DNA from: an uncultured Blautia sp. | Lineage (GTDB): Bacteria; Bacillota; Clostridia; Lachnospirales; Lachnospiraceae | NCBI GenBank assembly: GCA_900553515.1 | Contig: USDN01000009.1 | Coordinates: 1-64,000 of the forward strand | DNA: 64,000 nt | Direction of reading: 5' to 3' | In this document: piece by piece, positions 1-9,213 of the stretch | Layout of the letters: every line of letters begins with the position of its first letter | Numbering within the stretch: position 1 is the stretch's first letter | Program-made: the position numbers and the translations under genes | Notes under the pieces: model-generated | What the model saw: only the letters and a program-made list of their open reading frames with translations | What the model was told of the DNA's origin: nothing | Databases searched by the model: none

Positions 1-1207
1 GAAGCGGTATGATATCTGTTCCCTGATGAAGAAGCTGATAGAAGGAATGCTGTCCATTGGTTCCTGGCTCACCAAAGATTATCGGTCCGGTTACATAATC
101 TACCGGCTCACCAAAACGGTTTACGGATTTACCGTTGGATTCCATATCAAGCTGCTGCAGATGTGCCGGGAAACGGCTCAGTGCCTGAGAGTACGGAAGC
201 ACTGCAGTTGCCTGATATCCAAGTACGTTGCGCTCGTATACACCGATCAGAGCATCCAGCATATCCGGATTCTCACGAAGATCTGTATTCATGGCAAGCT
301 TGTCTTCCTCTGCTGCCCCTTCCAGGAACTGTGCAAATACTTCCGGTCCAAATGCCAGAGATAATACTGCGCCTCCAACTGCGGATGTGGAAGAAAAACG
401 TCCTCCGATATAATCATCCATAAAGAAAGCTGCCAGATAGTCGTCGCTCTTTGCCAGAGGAGAAGTCTCGCTGGTAACTGCGATCATATGTCTGGATGCA
501 TCCAGACCAGCATTCTTCAGTGCGTCTTTCACAAAGGACTCGTTAGTAAGAGTCTCCAGAGTAGTTCCTGATTTGGAAACAAGTACAAAAATAGAATGTG
601 CAACGTCAATAGAATTCAGTACTGCTGCCGCATCATCCGGATCTACGTTGCTGATAAATTTTGCTTCCATTTTAAATGTATTGTTTTTCTTAGCCCAGTT
701 TTCCAATGCAAGATACATTGCCCGAGGACCAAGATCACTTCCGCCGATACCGATCTGAACAACAGTTGTAAATTTCTCTCCTGCGGCATTTGTGATCTCT
801 CCCGCATGAACCTTATTGGCAAATTCTGCAATCTTATCCTGCTGTTCCACATAAAAAGCCCGCTTATCTACACCATCAGCAACAACTGCATCGCCCAGCT
901 GTCCGCGGGTAAGCTGATGAAGGACAAGACGTTTCTCACCTGTATTAATGACCTCACCATTATACAGGGCTTTGTATTTCTCTGTAAGCTGTGCTTCCTC
1001 TGCAAGCTTCTCAAGAGCTGACAGAACATTTTCATCTACCTGCTTGGCAGCATAATTATAAGCCATGCCTGCTGCCATAGGAACACTGTATTTTTTTACA
1101 CGCTCTGCTCCATTTGCACCTGTCATTGCTTCTGCAAGGTTCACACGCTCTACGTCAGCAATCTCTTTATAGGAAGCAAGACTGTCAAAATTTTTCCAAT
1201 TAATCAT
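1..1207 (-). CDS. pgi: Glucose-6-phosphate isomerase, 3' end outside window
   Basis: This is the N-terminal 402 codons of phosphoglucose isomerase, which interconverts glucose 6-phosphate and fructose 6-phosphate in cytosolic glycolysis. The frame is open from an ATG at 1207, preceded by GGAGAG, to the left edge, so the C-terminal part lies outside. Family motifs are visible in order: GIGGSDLGPRA (first sugar-phosphate isomerase domain, about residue 150), VSKSGTTLET (phosphate-binding loop, about 205) and DDYIGGRFSSTSAVGG (about 265). The gene is monocistronic here. The 148 bases between it and the next gene show nothing beyond an AT-rich promoter-like stretch. Confidence 0.95.
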   Translation of the reverse strand, partial: MINWKNFDSLASYKEIADVERVNLAEAMTGANGAERVKKYSVPMAAGMAYNYAAKQVDENVLSALEKLAEEAQLTEKYKALYNGEVINTGEKRLVLHQLTRGQLGDAVVADGVDKRAFYVEQQDKIAEFANKVHAGEITNAAGEKFTTVVQIGIGGSDLGPRAMYLALENWAKKNNTFKMEAKFISNVDPDDAAAVLNSIDVAHSIFVLVSKSGTTLETLTNESFVKDALKNAGLDASRHMIAVTSETSPLAKSDDYLAAFFMDDYIGGRFSSTSAVGGAVLSLAFGPEVFAQFLEGAAEEDKLAMNTDLRENPDMLDALIGVYERNVLGYQATAVLPYSQALSRFPAHLQQLDMESNGKSVNRFGEPVDYVTGPIIFGEPGTNGQHSFYQLLHQGTDIIPL

Positions 1208-1355
1208 AATGGTTTCTCTCCTTCAACTGTTTATTGGCTACTGTTTATTTTATTCACAGCGTCCTGATTCAACACTACCTCTATTTTACATCAAAAGCAG
1301 ACGAAATGAAACGGGTAATTTATTTTTTTAACGATTATCTTATCCCGTGGAAAAA

Positions 1356-2096
1356 TCACAGGATAAAGACAAATTTCTTCTCATCAGACAGCATTCCTTC
1401 AAAGGAAAATCCCAGTTCATGAAAAGCCTTGATCTCCTCTGGCTTCTGAATGTTATTTTCTGCCATGAAACGGACCATCTCGCCTCTTGCCATTTTTGCC
1501 AGAGTTGCCTTCTGCTTTACTTTTCCGTCCTTCCACTCTCCGAATTCCACTGTGATAAAACGATCCTCCGGCGTCAGATATTTTTCTACCGCCTTTGCAT
1601 ATTCTTTGGATGCAAGATTCAGGATTAGATGATCTCCGTCAGTCAGCTCTCTGTACAGCCGTTCTCCCCAGAAATCATAAAGGTCTTTTTTTCCCTGTAC
1701 GGACAGCTTTGCCTGCATTTCCAGACGGTAGGGCGTCACACCGTCAAACGGCTTCAGAACTCCATAGAACCCCGAAAGGATTCGTAGATTTTTTTGAATA
1801 TATGTAAGCGCTCCCTCTGAAAAAACCTCAGGAGCCATATGCTGGTACTGAAGACCTTCATAAGTCAGAACTGCCGGCGTAAGATTTCTCTCCAGATCCA
1901 TTTCCTGAAAACGAAAATAATTCAGTTCTGCCAGCTTGTCATTGCATTTCCATAATGACTGAGCATCGGAAAAGCCAAGCTTTTGGATCTCTTTCATAAG
2001 AATTTTCGTATCCTCCAGAAATACCGGAAGTCCTTCCACCCTATAGGTATCAGTATCCACATTCATTTTTTTTGCAGGTGATATGATAATTTTCAT
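1356..2096 (-). CDS. yaaA: Peroxide stress protein YaaA (DUF328)
   Basis: This 246-residue protein has the YaaA/UPF0246 N-terminus MKIIISPAKKM and the GFYGVLKPFDGVTPYRLEM block in mid-protein. In E. coli YaaA limits free iron and DNA damage during peroxide stress; the biochemical activity is not fully settled. The start codon directly follows the stop of the upstream peroxiredoxin gene with no intervening base, so the two are surely one transcript and translationally coupled. That pairing supports a role in oxidative stress. Length is normal for the family. Confidence 0.9.
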   Translation of the reverse strand: MKIIISPAKKMNVDTDTYRVEGLPVFLEDTKILMKEIQKLGFSDAQSLWKCNDKLAELNYFRFQEMDLERNLTPAVLTYEGLQYQHMAPEVFSEGALTYIQKNLRILSGFYGVLKPFDGVTPYRLEMQAKLSVQGKKDLYDFWGERLYRELTDGDHLILNLASKEYAKAVEKYLTPEDRFITVEFGEWKDGKVKQKATLAKMARGEMVRFMAENNIQKPEEIKAFHELGFSFEGMLSDEKKFVFIL

Positions 2097-2552
2097 TTAA
2101 GAAAGCTCTCCCAGCATCTGTGCCGGATTTTCTGCAGCCTTTACCTTTCCAAAAGCCTTAACGATCACACCTTCTTCATCAATAAGGTAGGTGGTACGTA
2201 CGACGCCCATGGTTTTTTTGCCGTACATATTCTTTTCTTTCCACACATCATATGCCTGTATGCAGGTAAGCTCTGTATCAGAAAGAAGTGTAAACGGCAG
2301 ATTATATTTTTCCTCAAATTTTTTATGGGAAGCTACGCTGTCCTTGCTGACTCCCAGTACAACCGCTCCCTTTTCTGTAAACTGAGGATAAAGTTCTCCA
2401 AATCCACAGGCCTGCTTACTGCATCCCGGTGTATTGTCTCTGGGATAAAAATATAAGATAACTTTTTTTCCTCTGTATTCTTCCAGTGTATGCATGTCAC
2501 CGTTCTGATCCGGAAGCGCAAAATCCGGCGCCTTTGTTCCAATCTCCAACAT
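2097..2552 (-). CDS. bcp: Thiol peroxidase of the Bcp/PrxQ family
   Basis: This 151-residue peroxiredoxin reduces hydrogen peroxide and organic hydroperoxides using thioredoxin. The peroxidatic cysteine is C44 in the motif DNTPGCSKQACGF, and the resolving cysteine five residues later (C49) defines the BCP/PrxQ subfamily. The C-terminal GVVRTTYLIDEEG strand is typical of the family. It is the first gene of a two-gene unit with yaaA. Its start at 2552 is preceded by AAGGAGG. It is cytoplasmic, with no signal peptide. Confidence 0.95.
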   Translation of the reverse strand: MLEIGTKAPDFALPDQNGDMHTLEEYRGKKVILYFYPRDNTPGCSKQACGFGELYPQFTEKGAVVLGVSKDSVASHKKFEEKYNLPFTLLSDTELTCIQAYDVWKEKNMYGKKTMGVVRTTYLIDEEGVIVKAFGKVKAAENPAQMLGELS

Positions 2553-2612
2553 TGCAGTTTCCTCCTTGGATTATAATTTATATCCTATTGTACCGCCATC
2601 CTCCTTTTATGG

Positions 2613-3047
2613 TCAAGGGGCGGTATCCATAAATACGATTTCCCACAGATCCTCAAAAGGAATTTCGGTTTCATCTGCAAGGACCAGCCTGTGACGGAAC
2701 TCATCCAGTTTTTTTACAGTTCCGCTTACCGTCACATATGCGCCGCCATCCTTGCGGGGATCCGGGCGAAAAAAGCAGACGGAAACCTCCGGCTGCTCAC
2801 TGATATGCTTTTTGATAAATTCCAGACGCCGGTTCAGAATATCCAAAGTCTCCTCATCCGGCTGAATCCTGCGTTCTGTCAGCCTTGCCGTTTCCTTTAC
2901 CGCCTCTCCGTAGCCTGTCAGAGCGGCAAACGGTGCAAACTGAGCTGCCCGGTCCAGAACAGGCATCTGCGGCCTCTTATCTGACACATGATGAGGCAGA
3001 TGGATAATATCATCATATTTATGACTTTCTCCAAAATAATTCTTCAT
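2613..3047 (-). CDS. YolD-like protein
   Basis: This 144-residue protein has a YolD-like core (RAAQFAPFAALTGYGEA near residue 33). YolD-like proteins are commonly encoded beside UvrX/YqjW-type Y-family polymerases, and here the gene lies 2 bases downstream of one. The C-terminal part (about residues 90-140) looks like a small beta barrel (YVTVSGTVKKLDEFRHRL). The family is proposed to be an accessory factor to the polymerase, but its biochemical role is not established. It is the last gene of a three-gene run with the polymerase and an AlbA_2 regulator. Confidence 0.8.
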   Translation of the reverse strand: MKNYFGESHKYDDIIHLPHHVSDKRPQMPVLDRAAQFAPFAALTGYGEAVKETARLTERRIQPDEETLDILNRRLEFIKKHISEQPEVSVCFFRPDPRKDGGAYVTVSGTVKKLDEFRHRLVLADETEIPFEDLWEIVFMDTAP

Positions 3048-3049
3048 CT

Positions 3050-4585
3050 TTATGCTTTATGCCCTCCAATCCTGGAATTACGGTCTTTCGCTGTAGCGCC
3101 TTCCTGCAGATTCATCCCTTTTAATATAGCATTCTTTCCAAATTTTTTCTTGATATCCAGCATCGCCTGCTGCATCTTACGTTCTCTCTCCAGAAGCTCC
3201 TTTTCTTTTTGTCTCTGCTTTTCCAGAGCTTCATAGTCCGTAAAAAGATCCAGCTGCTCAAAGCTTTCCTTTTGTTTTACTGCGTTTTCCGGCACTACCT
3301 TATTGGCCGCCAGATACATCCGGCGGATCAGGAGTTTTTTGTCCATGATCCGGTCATAAAGCCCCATCACTGCGTCGGTGATCTTCTTGGTGGAAGAGGT
3401 CTGACTGTCCAGATTAACCGTTCCGTGGGCATGTCTGGGGATTTTTCTGCCATAGCGGTCTACCTTTATCTCACCCTTATAATCTTTTTTCCGACTGTCA
3501 TCTGTCAGATTTTCGATATCATACCCTACTGTCAGTGTCAGCTGATCTGTAACCAGACGCTTATCCACCAGATCAAGAACAAGAAGATCCGTCATTTCCC
3601 GGATTACCAGACGCGCCTGCTCAAAGGTATAGGGGCATGGCAGCACCTGTCCTGATCCGATGCTGTTGGTGGACGGTTTATATTTCTTGATATCTGCGAT
3701 CGTACAGGGTTCCCAGCCCCATGCATGATCGATCAGAAGCTCTGCATTAATCCCAAAAAGCTCATAAAGAAGATCTTCATTATAAAAATCTCCCGGGCCG
3801 CCCAGGGAGCATCTGGCAATATCTCCCATGGTAAACATACCATTGGCTTTCAGTTTTTTCTCATAACCCTTTCCCACACGCCAGAAATCCGTCAGGGGCT
3901 GGTGATCCCACAAAAGTCTCCGGTAGGACATTTCATCAAGCTCTGCGATCCGCACTCCATACTCATCCGGTTGGATATGCTTTGCCACAATATCCATGGC
4001 AATCTTACAAAGATAAAGATTTGTGCCTATCCCTGCCGTTGCCGTGATCCCCGTTGTCTGCAAAACATCACGGATCATCTTCATGGCAAGCTCCCGGGCG
4101 GTAAGGCCGTAGCTTTTCAGATAATGTGTGGCATCAATAAAAACCTCGTCGATGGAATAAATATGGATATCCTCCATTGCAATATATTTCAGGTAAATGT
4201 CTACGATCCGGGTACTGTATTCCATATAAAAAGCCATCCGGGGCGGAGCGGCAATATAACTGACCTCCAGCTCCGGATAACGCTCCAGATCCTCTGCCAT
4301 ATAAGAAGAACCGGAAAATTCTCCTCCCGGAGCAAGCTTTTTCCTTCTGGCATTGACTTCCTTCACCTTCTGTACCACCTCAAAAAGTCGGGGGCGGCCC
4401 GGAATGCCATATGCCTTCATGGATGGAGATACTGCCAGACAGATAGTTTTTTCCGTACGGCTGGCATCTGCCACCACAAGATTTGTTTTCATGGGATCCA
4501 GTCCTCTCTCCCGGCATTCCACAGACGCGTAAAAGGACTTCAGATCAATGGCTATATATACATGATTTTCGCTAATATCACTCAT
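3050..4585 (-). CDS. Y-family DNA polymerase (UvrX/YqjW type)
   Basis: This protein of about 511 residues is an error-prone translesion polymerase of the Pol V/Pol IV superfamily. Catalytic carboxylates are visible in YIAIDLKSFYASVE near the N-terminus and in YSIDEVFIDATHYL near residue 145. The LRKVGKGYEKKL-like segment that follows in the family appears here as WRVGKGYEKKLKANG. The ATG at 4585 is chosen; a GTG lies one codon upstream. The start overlaps the last codons of the preceding AlbA_2 gene, and the YolD-like gene follows after 2 bases. The long charged C-terminus (KQRQKEKELLERERKM) is probably a coiled coil. I saw no clear LexA box upstream of the run. Confidence 0.92.
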   Translation of the reverse strand: MSDISENHVYIAIDLKSFYASVECRERGLDPMKTNLVVADASRTEKTICLAVSPSMKAYGIPGRPRLFEVVQKVKEVNARRKKLAPGGEFSGSSYMAEDLERYPELEVSYIAAPPRMAFYMEYSTRIVDIYLKYIAMEDIHIYSIDEVFIDATHYLKSYGLTARELAMKMIRDVLQTTGITATAGIGTNLYLCKIAMDIVAKHIQPDEYGVRIAELDEMSYRRLLWDHQPLTDFWRVGKGYEKKLKANGMFTMGDIARCSLGGPGDFYNEDLLYELFGINAELLIDHAWGWEPCTIADIKKYKPSTNSIGSGQVLPCPYTFEQARLVIREMTDLLVLDLVDKRLVTDQLTLTVGYDIENLTDDSRKKDYKGEIKVDRYGRKIPRHAHGTVNLDSQTSSTKKITDAVMGLYDRIMDKKLLIRRMYLAANKVVPENAVKQKESFEQLDLFTDYEALEKQRQKEKELLERERKMQQAMLDIKKKFGKNAILKGMNLQEGATAKDRNSRIGGHKA

Positions 4586-6146
4586 CACCTTTTTTCAGGA
4601 TATATTCAGTATTTCTGTAAGCACCCTGTTTTGATAAAATATTTCGGTCTGCCATTTCTTTTAAAATGGCTCTTGCTCTTCTTTGTTTTACACCTAATAA
4701 TTCTCCCGCTTTTCCGGACGTAATTTTATCATATTCATAAAGATAAGCCATAAGAATTTTTTCCCGATCCGTCCGTATTTCTTTCTCTATCAATATTGAT
4801 GATTTTCCGTTTTTATCCGGAATCAAAAAATCTTTATAAACAGTTTTATCGGCACTCTCTGCCATTTTATCGGCACTCTCTGCCACTTTATCGGCACTCT
4901 CTGCCACTTTATCGGCACTCTCTGCCACTTTATCGGCATTTCTTTGCTTTGCGGCAATATCAAACGAATAAGCTTCATCCAGGGGAACAATTATCCGGAA
5001 TACATCGCCTTCTTTAAACTCCGGCTGTTTTCCTGAATACAGAGTTGAATATTTAAACAAATTTCTTACTCCTGAGCCAAGCTGTTCTGCATATCCTATA
5101 TTTCGGAAGAAAGCGGCAATTAAAGGATTTTTCGGATTCGGTTCCAGATTATCTACTGTAATATATCCAGCCTTAACAGCTCTGTTCGCATTTTCTACAT
5201 ACATACAGTCCTTTTCAATAACAAATTTTGCTGTATAAGTGCTGGAATATTCCCGATGCATCAGTGTATTTGCAGACGCTTCACGGATAATAATATTCCT
5301 GAGACTTATATTAACCGTATCTTCAAGAAAAAATTTATCCGGAAGATGCTTTTTTCCAAATTCCAGTAATCGTTCATAACTCTCTATCAGATTCGTTTTA
5401 ATAATTTCTCTGTCATCGTAACGGTCTTTATTCACTTTACGGACAATTGCATCTGTCACATAAGCCGGAGATACATTTAATATCACATCATCCTTTCCCA
5501 ATAACATAATTGCCGCAAGATTAAACCCTTCTTCTCCCGTTACCATATCACGTCCATATAGTCCGGCACTTTTCAGCAATTCCATATCACTCATTGATAC
5601 CCATTGATGATTACCGCCCGCATGATTTTTTGCCATCAAACGTATTTTCGGAAGCAGATCAAGCCTTAAATCTGTCAGATTTGCATACGGGAAAATTTTC
5701 TTTTCAGTGAAAACATTCTGTTTACGGATATACATCTGCGCTATTGCACCTGTGGCTGTTACTTTCACATCAGCATCGTCCACTCTGTCATAAATAATCT
5801 TTTTATAGCTATGCACCTCGGCGCTTGGCGGAACATGAACATGGATAATCGTATTCCCCGCCTCATCCTGCAATATTTCCGGCGACAAATACACTGTCGG
5901 AGAAAACATCGACGGATTTCCAATCACACTGATAAAATTTTTTATCATATCCTGAGCTGCATTTTGCGGGATACCGCAAACAGTTCCGTCATCCAGTACC
6001 CCCAGAAAAATATCTCCACCAAACCGGTTAAGAAAAGAACAGACACTTTCATATGTATCTGATTCAATTCCATTTCCACATCGTTTAAATTCTACTGCAA
6101 TAGTCTCTCCTATTTCCAGAACAGATTTCAGGGTTTTCAGATCCAT
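4578..6146 (-). CDS. AlbA_2/Schlafen-like ATP-binding regulator (COG2865)
   Basis: This 522-residue protein starts with an AlbA_2 (divergent AAA-4) domain: ETIAVEFKRCGNG at residues 13-25 and GGDIFLGVLDDGTVCGI near 45. A COG2865 ATP-binding C-terminal region follows (ASANTLMHREY near 290, then NIGYAEQLGSGVRNLF near 350). A short repetitive linker comes next, then a winged helix (KAGELLGVKQRRARAILKEM) at the end. Such proteins are usually transcriptional regulators, sometimes within mobile or stress modules. The 8-base overlap with the polymerase gene suggests co-expression. Target and ligand are unknown. Confidence 0.82.
   Translation of the reverse strand: MDLKTLKSVLEIGETIAVEFKRCGNGIESDTYESVCSFLNRFGGDIFLGVLDDGTVCGIPQNAAQDMIKNFISVIGNPSMFSPTVYLSPEILQDEAGNTIIHVHVPPSAEVHSYKKIIYDRVDDADVKVTATGAIAQMYIRKQNVFTEKKIFPYANLTDLRLDLLPKIRLMAKNHAGGNHQWVSMSDMELLKSAGLYGRDMVTGEEGFNLAAIMLLGKDDVILNVSPAYVTDAIVRKVNKDRYDDREIIKTNLIESYERLLEFGKKHLPDKFFLEDTVNISLRNIIIREASANTLMHREYSSTYTAKFVIEKDCMYVENANRAVKAGYITVDNLEPNPKNPLIAAFFRNIGYAEQLGSGVRNLFKYSTLYSGKQPEFKEGDVFRIIVPLDEAYSFDIAAKQRNADKVAESADKVAESADKVAESADKMAESADKTVYKDFLIPDKNGKSSILIEKEIRTDREKILMAYLYEYDKITSGKAGELLGVKQRRARAILKEMADRNILSKQGAYRNTEYILKKGDE
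4845..4938 (-). repeat. 21-bp in-frame tandem repeat in the AlbA_2 gene
   Basis: Four complete and one partial copies of a 21-bp unit begin at 4845, 4866, 4887, 4908 and 4929. Each encodes the heptad ADKVAES; one copy has M for V and the last degenerates to ADKT. The repeats form a charged linker between the ATP-binding part and the C-terminal winged helix. Near-identical copies at the DNA level point to recent slippage. Confidence 0.95.
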
Positions 6147-6170
6147 ATTTTCCTCCTGTCCAAAATCTCC

Positions 6171-6995
6171 TTATGCGTTCAGCAGAAAACGTTCAATGAT
6201 CTCCGCAACTCCGTCATGGTTGTTATCCCGTTCAGTCACATAGTTCCCATGCTCCGCTACGCCTTCGTAAGCATTACACATAACTGCGCCCACATGAGCA
6301 GCCTGGATCATTTCCACATCATTTGGTGCATCCCCGGCAGCCACAGAATTTTCCAACGGGATACCCAGATAATCACACATCCATTTTACTGCAAATCCTT
6401 TTGACACACCTTCTGGTGCGATCTCCAGATAATACTCTGTAGAAAAGAAGCTTCGCACCGTTCCCTTCAGCGGATCCACACATTCTCTCTGGTATTTTTC
6501 CAGTTCCGGGCGGTTGTCCAGTCCCACCAGAAGAATCTTGTATGGATCAAAGGGAAATGCCGCATCCACATCCGGTACGATTTCATAAGGTACCGTAGAT
6601 CTGTCTATATAATAATGCAGCTCCGGACGATCCTCCATTGAGAGTACACTGGTATCCGAATAGGACTGCACGTGAAGTCCACGATCCAGCGCCATTTGAA
6701 ACAAAGACTTTGCTACTTCTTTTGATAAAGTTTTACCATAAATAGTTTTTTTATGAAAAGGATCATAAATCTGACCGCCGTTAAACGCGATTACATAGCA
6801 GCCTTCTCTGGTAAGCCCGATTCGTTCTGCAATATGAACACCGCTGGCAAGTGGTCTTCCTGTTGTTACCACAATCTTATGTCCCTGTTCCAACGCCCGG
6901 TCAATAGCAGCCTGATTTCCTGCTGTTACTTCCTTCTGATCGTTCAAAAGCGTACCATCCAGATCTGTAAATAAAATTTTTGTGTGTTTTTCCAT
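6171..6995 (-). CDS. Cof-type HAD hydrolase
   Basis: This 274-residue sugar-phosphatase-like HAD protein has motif I FTDLDGTLLN (nucleophile D11, acid D13), motif II VTTGRP, and motif III/IV SVAAGDAPNDVEMI with the metal-binding aspartates. A C2B cap lies between them, so it belongs to subclass IIB (Cof). Members dephosphorylate small phosphometabolites such as sugar phosphates, pyridoxal phosphate or FMN; the substrate cannot be read from the sequence. It lies 2 bases downstream of an XRE regulator and is probably co-transcribed with it. Confidence 0.9.
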   Translation of the reverse strand: MEKHTKILFTDLDGTLLNDQKEVTAGNQAAIDRALEQGHKIVVTTGRPLASGVHIAERIGLTREGCYVIAFNGGQIYDPFHKKTIYGKTLSKEVAKSLFQMALDRGLHVQSYSDTSVLSMEDRPELHYYIDRSTVPYEIVPDVDAAFPFDPYKILLVGLDNRPELEKYQRECVDPLKGTVRSFFSTEYYLEIAPEGVSKGFAVKWMCDYLGIPLENSVAAGDAPNDVEMIQAAHVGAVMCNAYEGVAEHGNYVTERDNNHDGVAEIIERFLLNA

Positions 6996-6997
6996 AG

Positions 6998-8017
6998 TTA
7001 TCCCTCCTCAAATACAAAGCCGTATGCCGGATCCTTTCGGAAGCTCTCGGATAAAGTGGTCTTCATCTGTTCTGCAAATTCCGGACTCAGCTCCTTAAAT
7101 TCCATATGTTCATACAGCGCCGAATCTCTGTATGCATCCAGTTCCTCTACGGCATCTGTTAATTTTTTCATACAATCTCTGACTTTTTCTCTGTCTTTTT
7201 CCATAAGGGAAATCTGCATCTGCGCAGAGATCCTGTGATATTCCCCGGTTTCAAAAAGCTCTGCAAGTCCTGTCATTTTTTCGGTGATCATTCTGGCTTT
7301 CTGAAGGTCTCCCTCCTTTTCTGCCAGCATAAATATACCGCCCAGAGCCATTTCCGCTACGTTATTTGTCTGAAAAAGCAGCTCTTCATATTCTTTAAAG
7401 GCACTGTTTCGATCTCCCTTTATTTCACAGAGCTGTGCCTTATGAATCTTTTTCACCGGGTCCATCCGGGAAAAATATTTCAGACAGGCTTCTGCCTTCT
7501 CATAATCCTCATTACGGTAATAATAACCGAACAGAGCGTCAGCCGCCCGTTCCCGGATTTCTGAATCCTCACTTTCTAACGCCTGCTTATACCATCCCAG
7601 GATCTCCCGGTCGTATTCTTTCATTTTTTCCGAATCTGGAATCCCCTTCAGAATCCTCCAGCCGTCCAGCACCATGGCAAGGTGAAGGAGCAGTCTGCTG
7701 CAGCCGGGATACTGACAGATCTTTTTCCTGCAAAAATCAAAGGCTTCCCCAAAACTGACCTTTTGAAATTTTCCGTCCGCTTCCTGAACGATCGCATTAA
7801 CCTCTTCCTGCGTAAGCTCCTCCCGAAAAGACAGCAGCGTATCCGGCGTTGTCTCCAGCACCCTTGCAATTGGGGCAAGAAGCGTAATATCCGGCAGAGA
7901 AACATTGTTCTCCCATTTATTCACCGCCGGAGCAGTAACGCCAAGGCGTCTCGCCATTTCCTCCTGAGTCAGATTTCTGTTTTTTCTGTATGTTCTGATA
8001 ACTTCACCTATTCTCAT
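6998..8017 (-). CDS. XRE regulator with TPR-like C-terminal domain
   Basis: The N-terminal helix-turn-helix (RIGEVIRTYRKNRNLTQEEM, then GVTAPAVNKWENN) is followed by about 270 residues of helical repeats (LLLHLAMVLDGW, AADALFGYYYRNEDYEKAE). This resembles regulators that sense a peptide or metabolic signal through a TPR domain. The ATG at 8017 is chosen because AAAGGAG lies just upstream; a longer frame begins nine codons earlier without a good ribosome binding site. The HAD phosphatase gene follows immediately. The ligand is unknown. Confidence 0.85.
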   Translation of the reverse strand: MRIGEVIRTYRKNRNLTQEEMARRLGVTAPAVNKWENNVSLPDITLLAPIARVLETTPDTLLSFREELTQEEVNAIVQEADGKFQKVSFGEAFDFCRKKICQYPGCSRLLLHLAMVLDGWRILKGIPDSEKMKEYDREILGWYKQALESEDSEIRERAADALFGYYYRNEDYEKAEACLKYFSRMDPVKKIHKAQLCEIKGDRNSAFKEYEELLFQTNNVAEMALGGIFMLAEKEGDLQKARMITEKMTGLAELFETGEYHRISAQMQISLMEKDREKVRDCMKKLTDAVEELDAYRDSALYEHMEFKELSPEFAEQMKTTLSESFRKDPAYGFVFEEG

Positions 8018-8158
8018 AAATGTTCTCCTTTGCTTTTTTCGCATCGGCCTCTGCTGCTTTTATCATAGCAGAGGGAACATCTTCTCACAACTGAACAAAT
8101 GTTAAGTAAAAAGCAAAAAAATTAACTGCTATTCACAAAAACAGGTACCTATGAACTC

Positions 8159-9091
8159 TCATTCTGCAAAATATGCTTCGATTTTTTCTTTTACAGGATT
8201 CTCACCGATGACGATCAGAACTTCCTGACCTTCACTTATCGGACGGAGAATGACTTTTCCGCGGGCGGCGTTCAGTTCCGTCCACTGTCCCTCCCTGTTT
8301 TTGCCAAATCCTTTGATTCGAAAAACAGAACCGCATTCCGGGTCAGCCATGATCTTTTCCGCCCTGTAAGCCAGTTCTTCTGCCGGAAATACAAGGTTCA
8401 TAAAGTAAAGGGAAGTAAATTTCTCTTCTGAAAAATGCTTTTTTTCATAAGATACGGATCGGTGTCCACAATCCAGCAGTCTTGCATAATCCTGATCATC
8501 GAATTTTTCCCAGTCTTTTGAAAGAATCTCTCCCTCAAATGTTCGTCTGCAGCGGACATTTTTCATTGCCTGATCCAGATGCTCTGCCACTGCTCTTTTT
8601 TGCTCTTCTGAAACCTCATCGCACCTGCTCAATACCACACAGCCTGCGGACGCCGCCTCTGATGCCAGCAGATATTCTGCCTGTTCTGACAAACTTTCTT
8701 CCAGTCCCCCGTCTACCACTGCGATCACATTCCCAATCTCATACCAGCGATCCAGAGGATCCTCATAAAGTGTATCAAAAAACTCATCTACGTCAAAAAT
8801 CCCGGAAGGCTCCACGATCACCCTGTCATATCCGCACATTCCCATGGCGATCAGTTTTGTTTTAAATCTTCTTCTGTGTGTCTCCCGGTCGCAGCCTCCT
8901 GCGATCATTTCCAGTTCACAGTTCTCTCCCTCCAGCTCCTTCAAAAGCATCATATCCACATTCACTGCGCCGAAATCATTTTCTATGATTCCGATGTTCT
9001 GTCCCTGTTTTAAAAGATAGGAGGCATACTTTTTTATAAAGGTTGTCTTACCCGCTCCCAGAAAGCCGGTAATCAAGTCAATTTTTATCAT
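8159..9091 (-). CDS. COG0523/CobW-family GTPase
   Basis: This protein of about 310 residues is a G3E GTPase with Walker A GFLGAGKTT at residues 9-17, an ENDFGAVNVD switch segment and the VIVEPSGIFD motif. Members deliver or insert metals (zinc or cobalt). The usual CxCC metal site after the switch is missing: the corresponding place reads GGCDRETHRRRF with one cysteine. It therefore belongs to a divergent branch, and a metal role is inference. The start at 9091 gives the canonical MIKIDLITGFLG N-terminus; the frame is open further upstream into the secA terminator but has no reason to be translated. Confidence 0.82.
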   Translation of the reverse strand: MIKIDLITGFLGAGKTTFIKKYASYLLKQGQNIGIIENDFGAVNVDMMLLKELEGENCELEMIAGGCDRETHRRRFKTKLIAMGMCGYDRVIVEPSGIFDVDEFFDTLYEDPLDRWYEIGNVIAVVDGGLEESLSEQAEYLLASEAASAGCVVLSRCDEVSEEQKRAVAEHLDQAMKNVRCRRTFEGEILSKDWEKFDDQDYARLLDCGHRSVSYEKKHFSEEKFTSLYFMNLVFPAEELAYRAEKIMADPECGSVFRIKGFGKNREGQWTELNAARGKVILRPISEGQEVLIVIGENPVKEKIEAYFAE

Positions 9092-9164
9092 AATATCAAA
9101 TCCCCTGTCATAAGCAAAGCGGACAAGTCCGCCCCAAACTCCCTCAATCCTTGAAGAACAAAGG

Positions 9165-9207
9165 AGGGCTGCCAGATTCTCTTTTTCAGTGAATTTCTGA
9201 CAGCCCT
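9165..9207 (-). terminator. Terminator-like hairpin after secA
   Basis: A 12-bp stem (AGGGCTGCCAGA against TCTGACAGCCCT with one G-U pair) closes a loop of about 19 nt just past the secA stop. The T-run on the secA strand is weak (CCTTTGTT), so termination efficiency is uncertain. Confidence 0.65.
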
Positions 9208-9213
9208 TCTGTT

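Noticed and set aside
3725..4723. A 332-codon plus-strand frame opposite the Y-family polymerase gene.
   Set aside because: Antisense to a well-supported gene, with no family resemblance.
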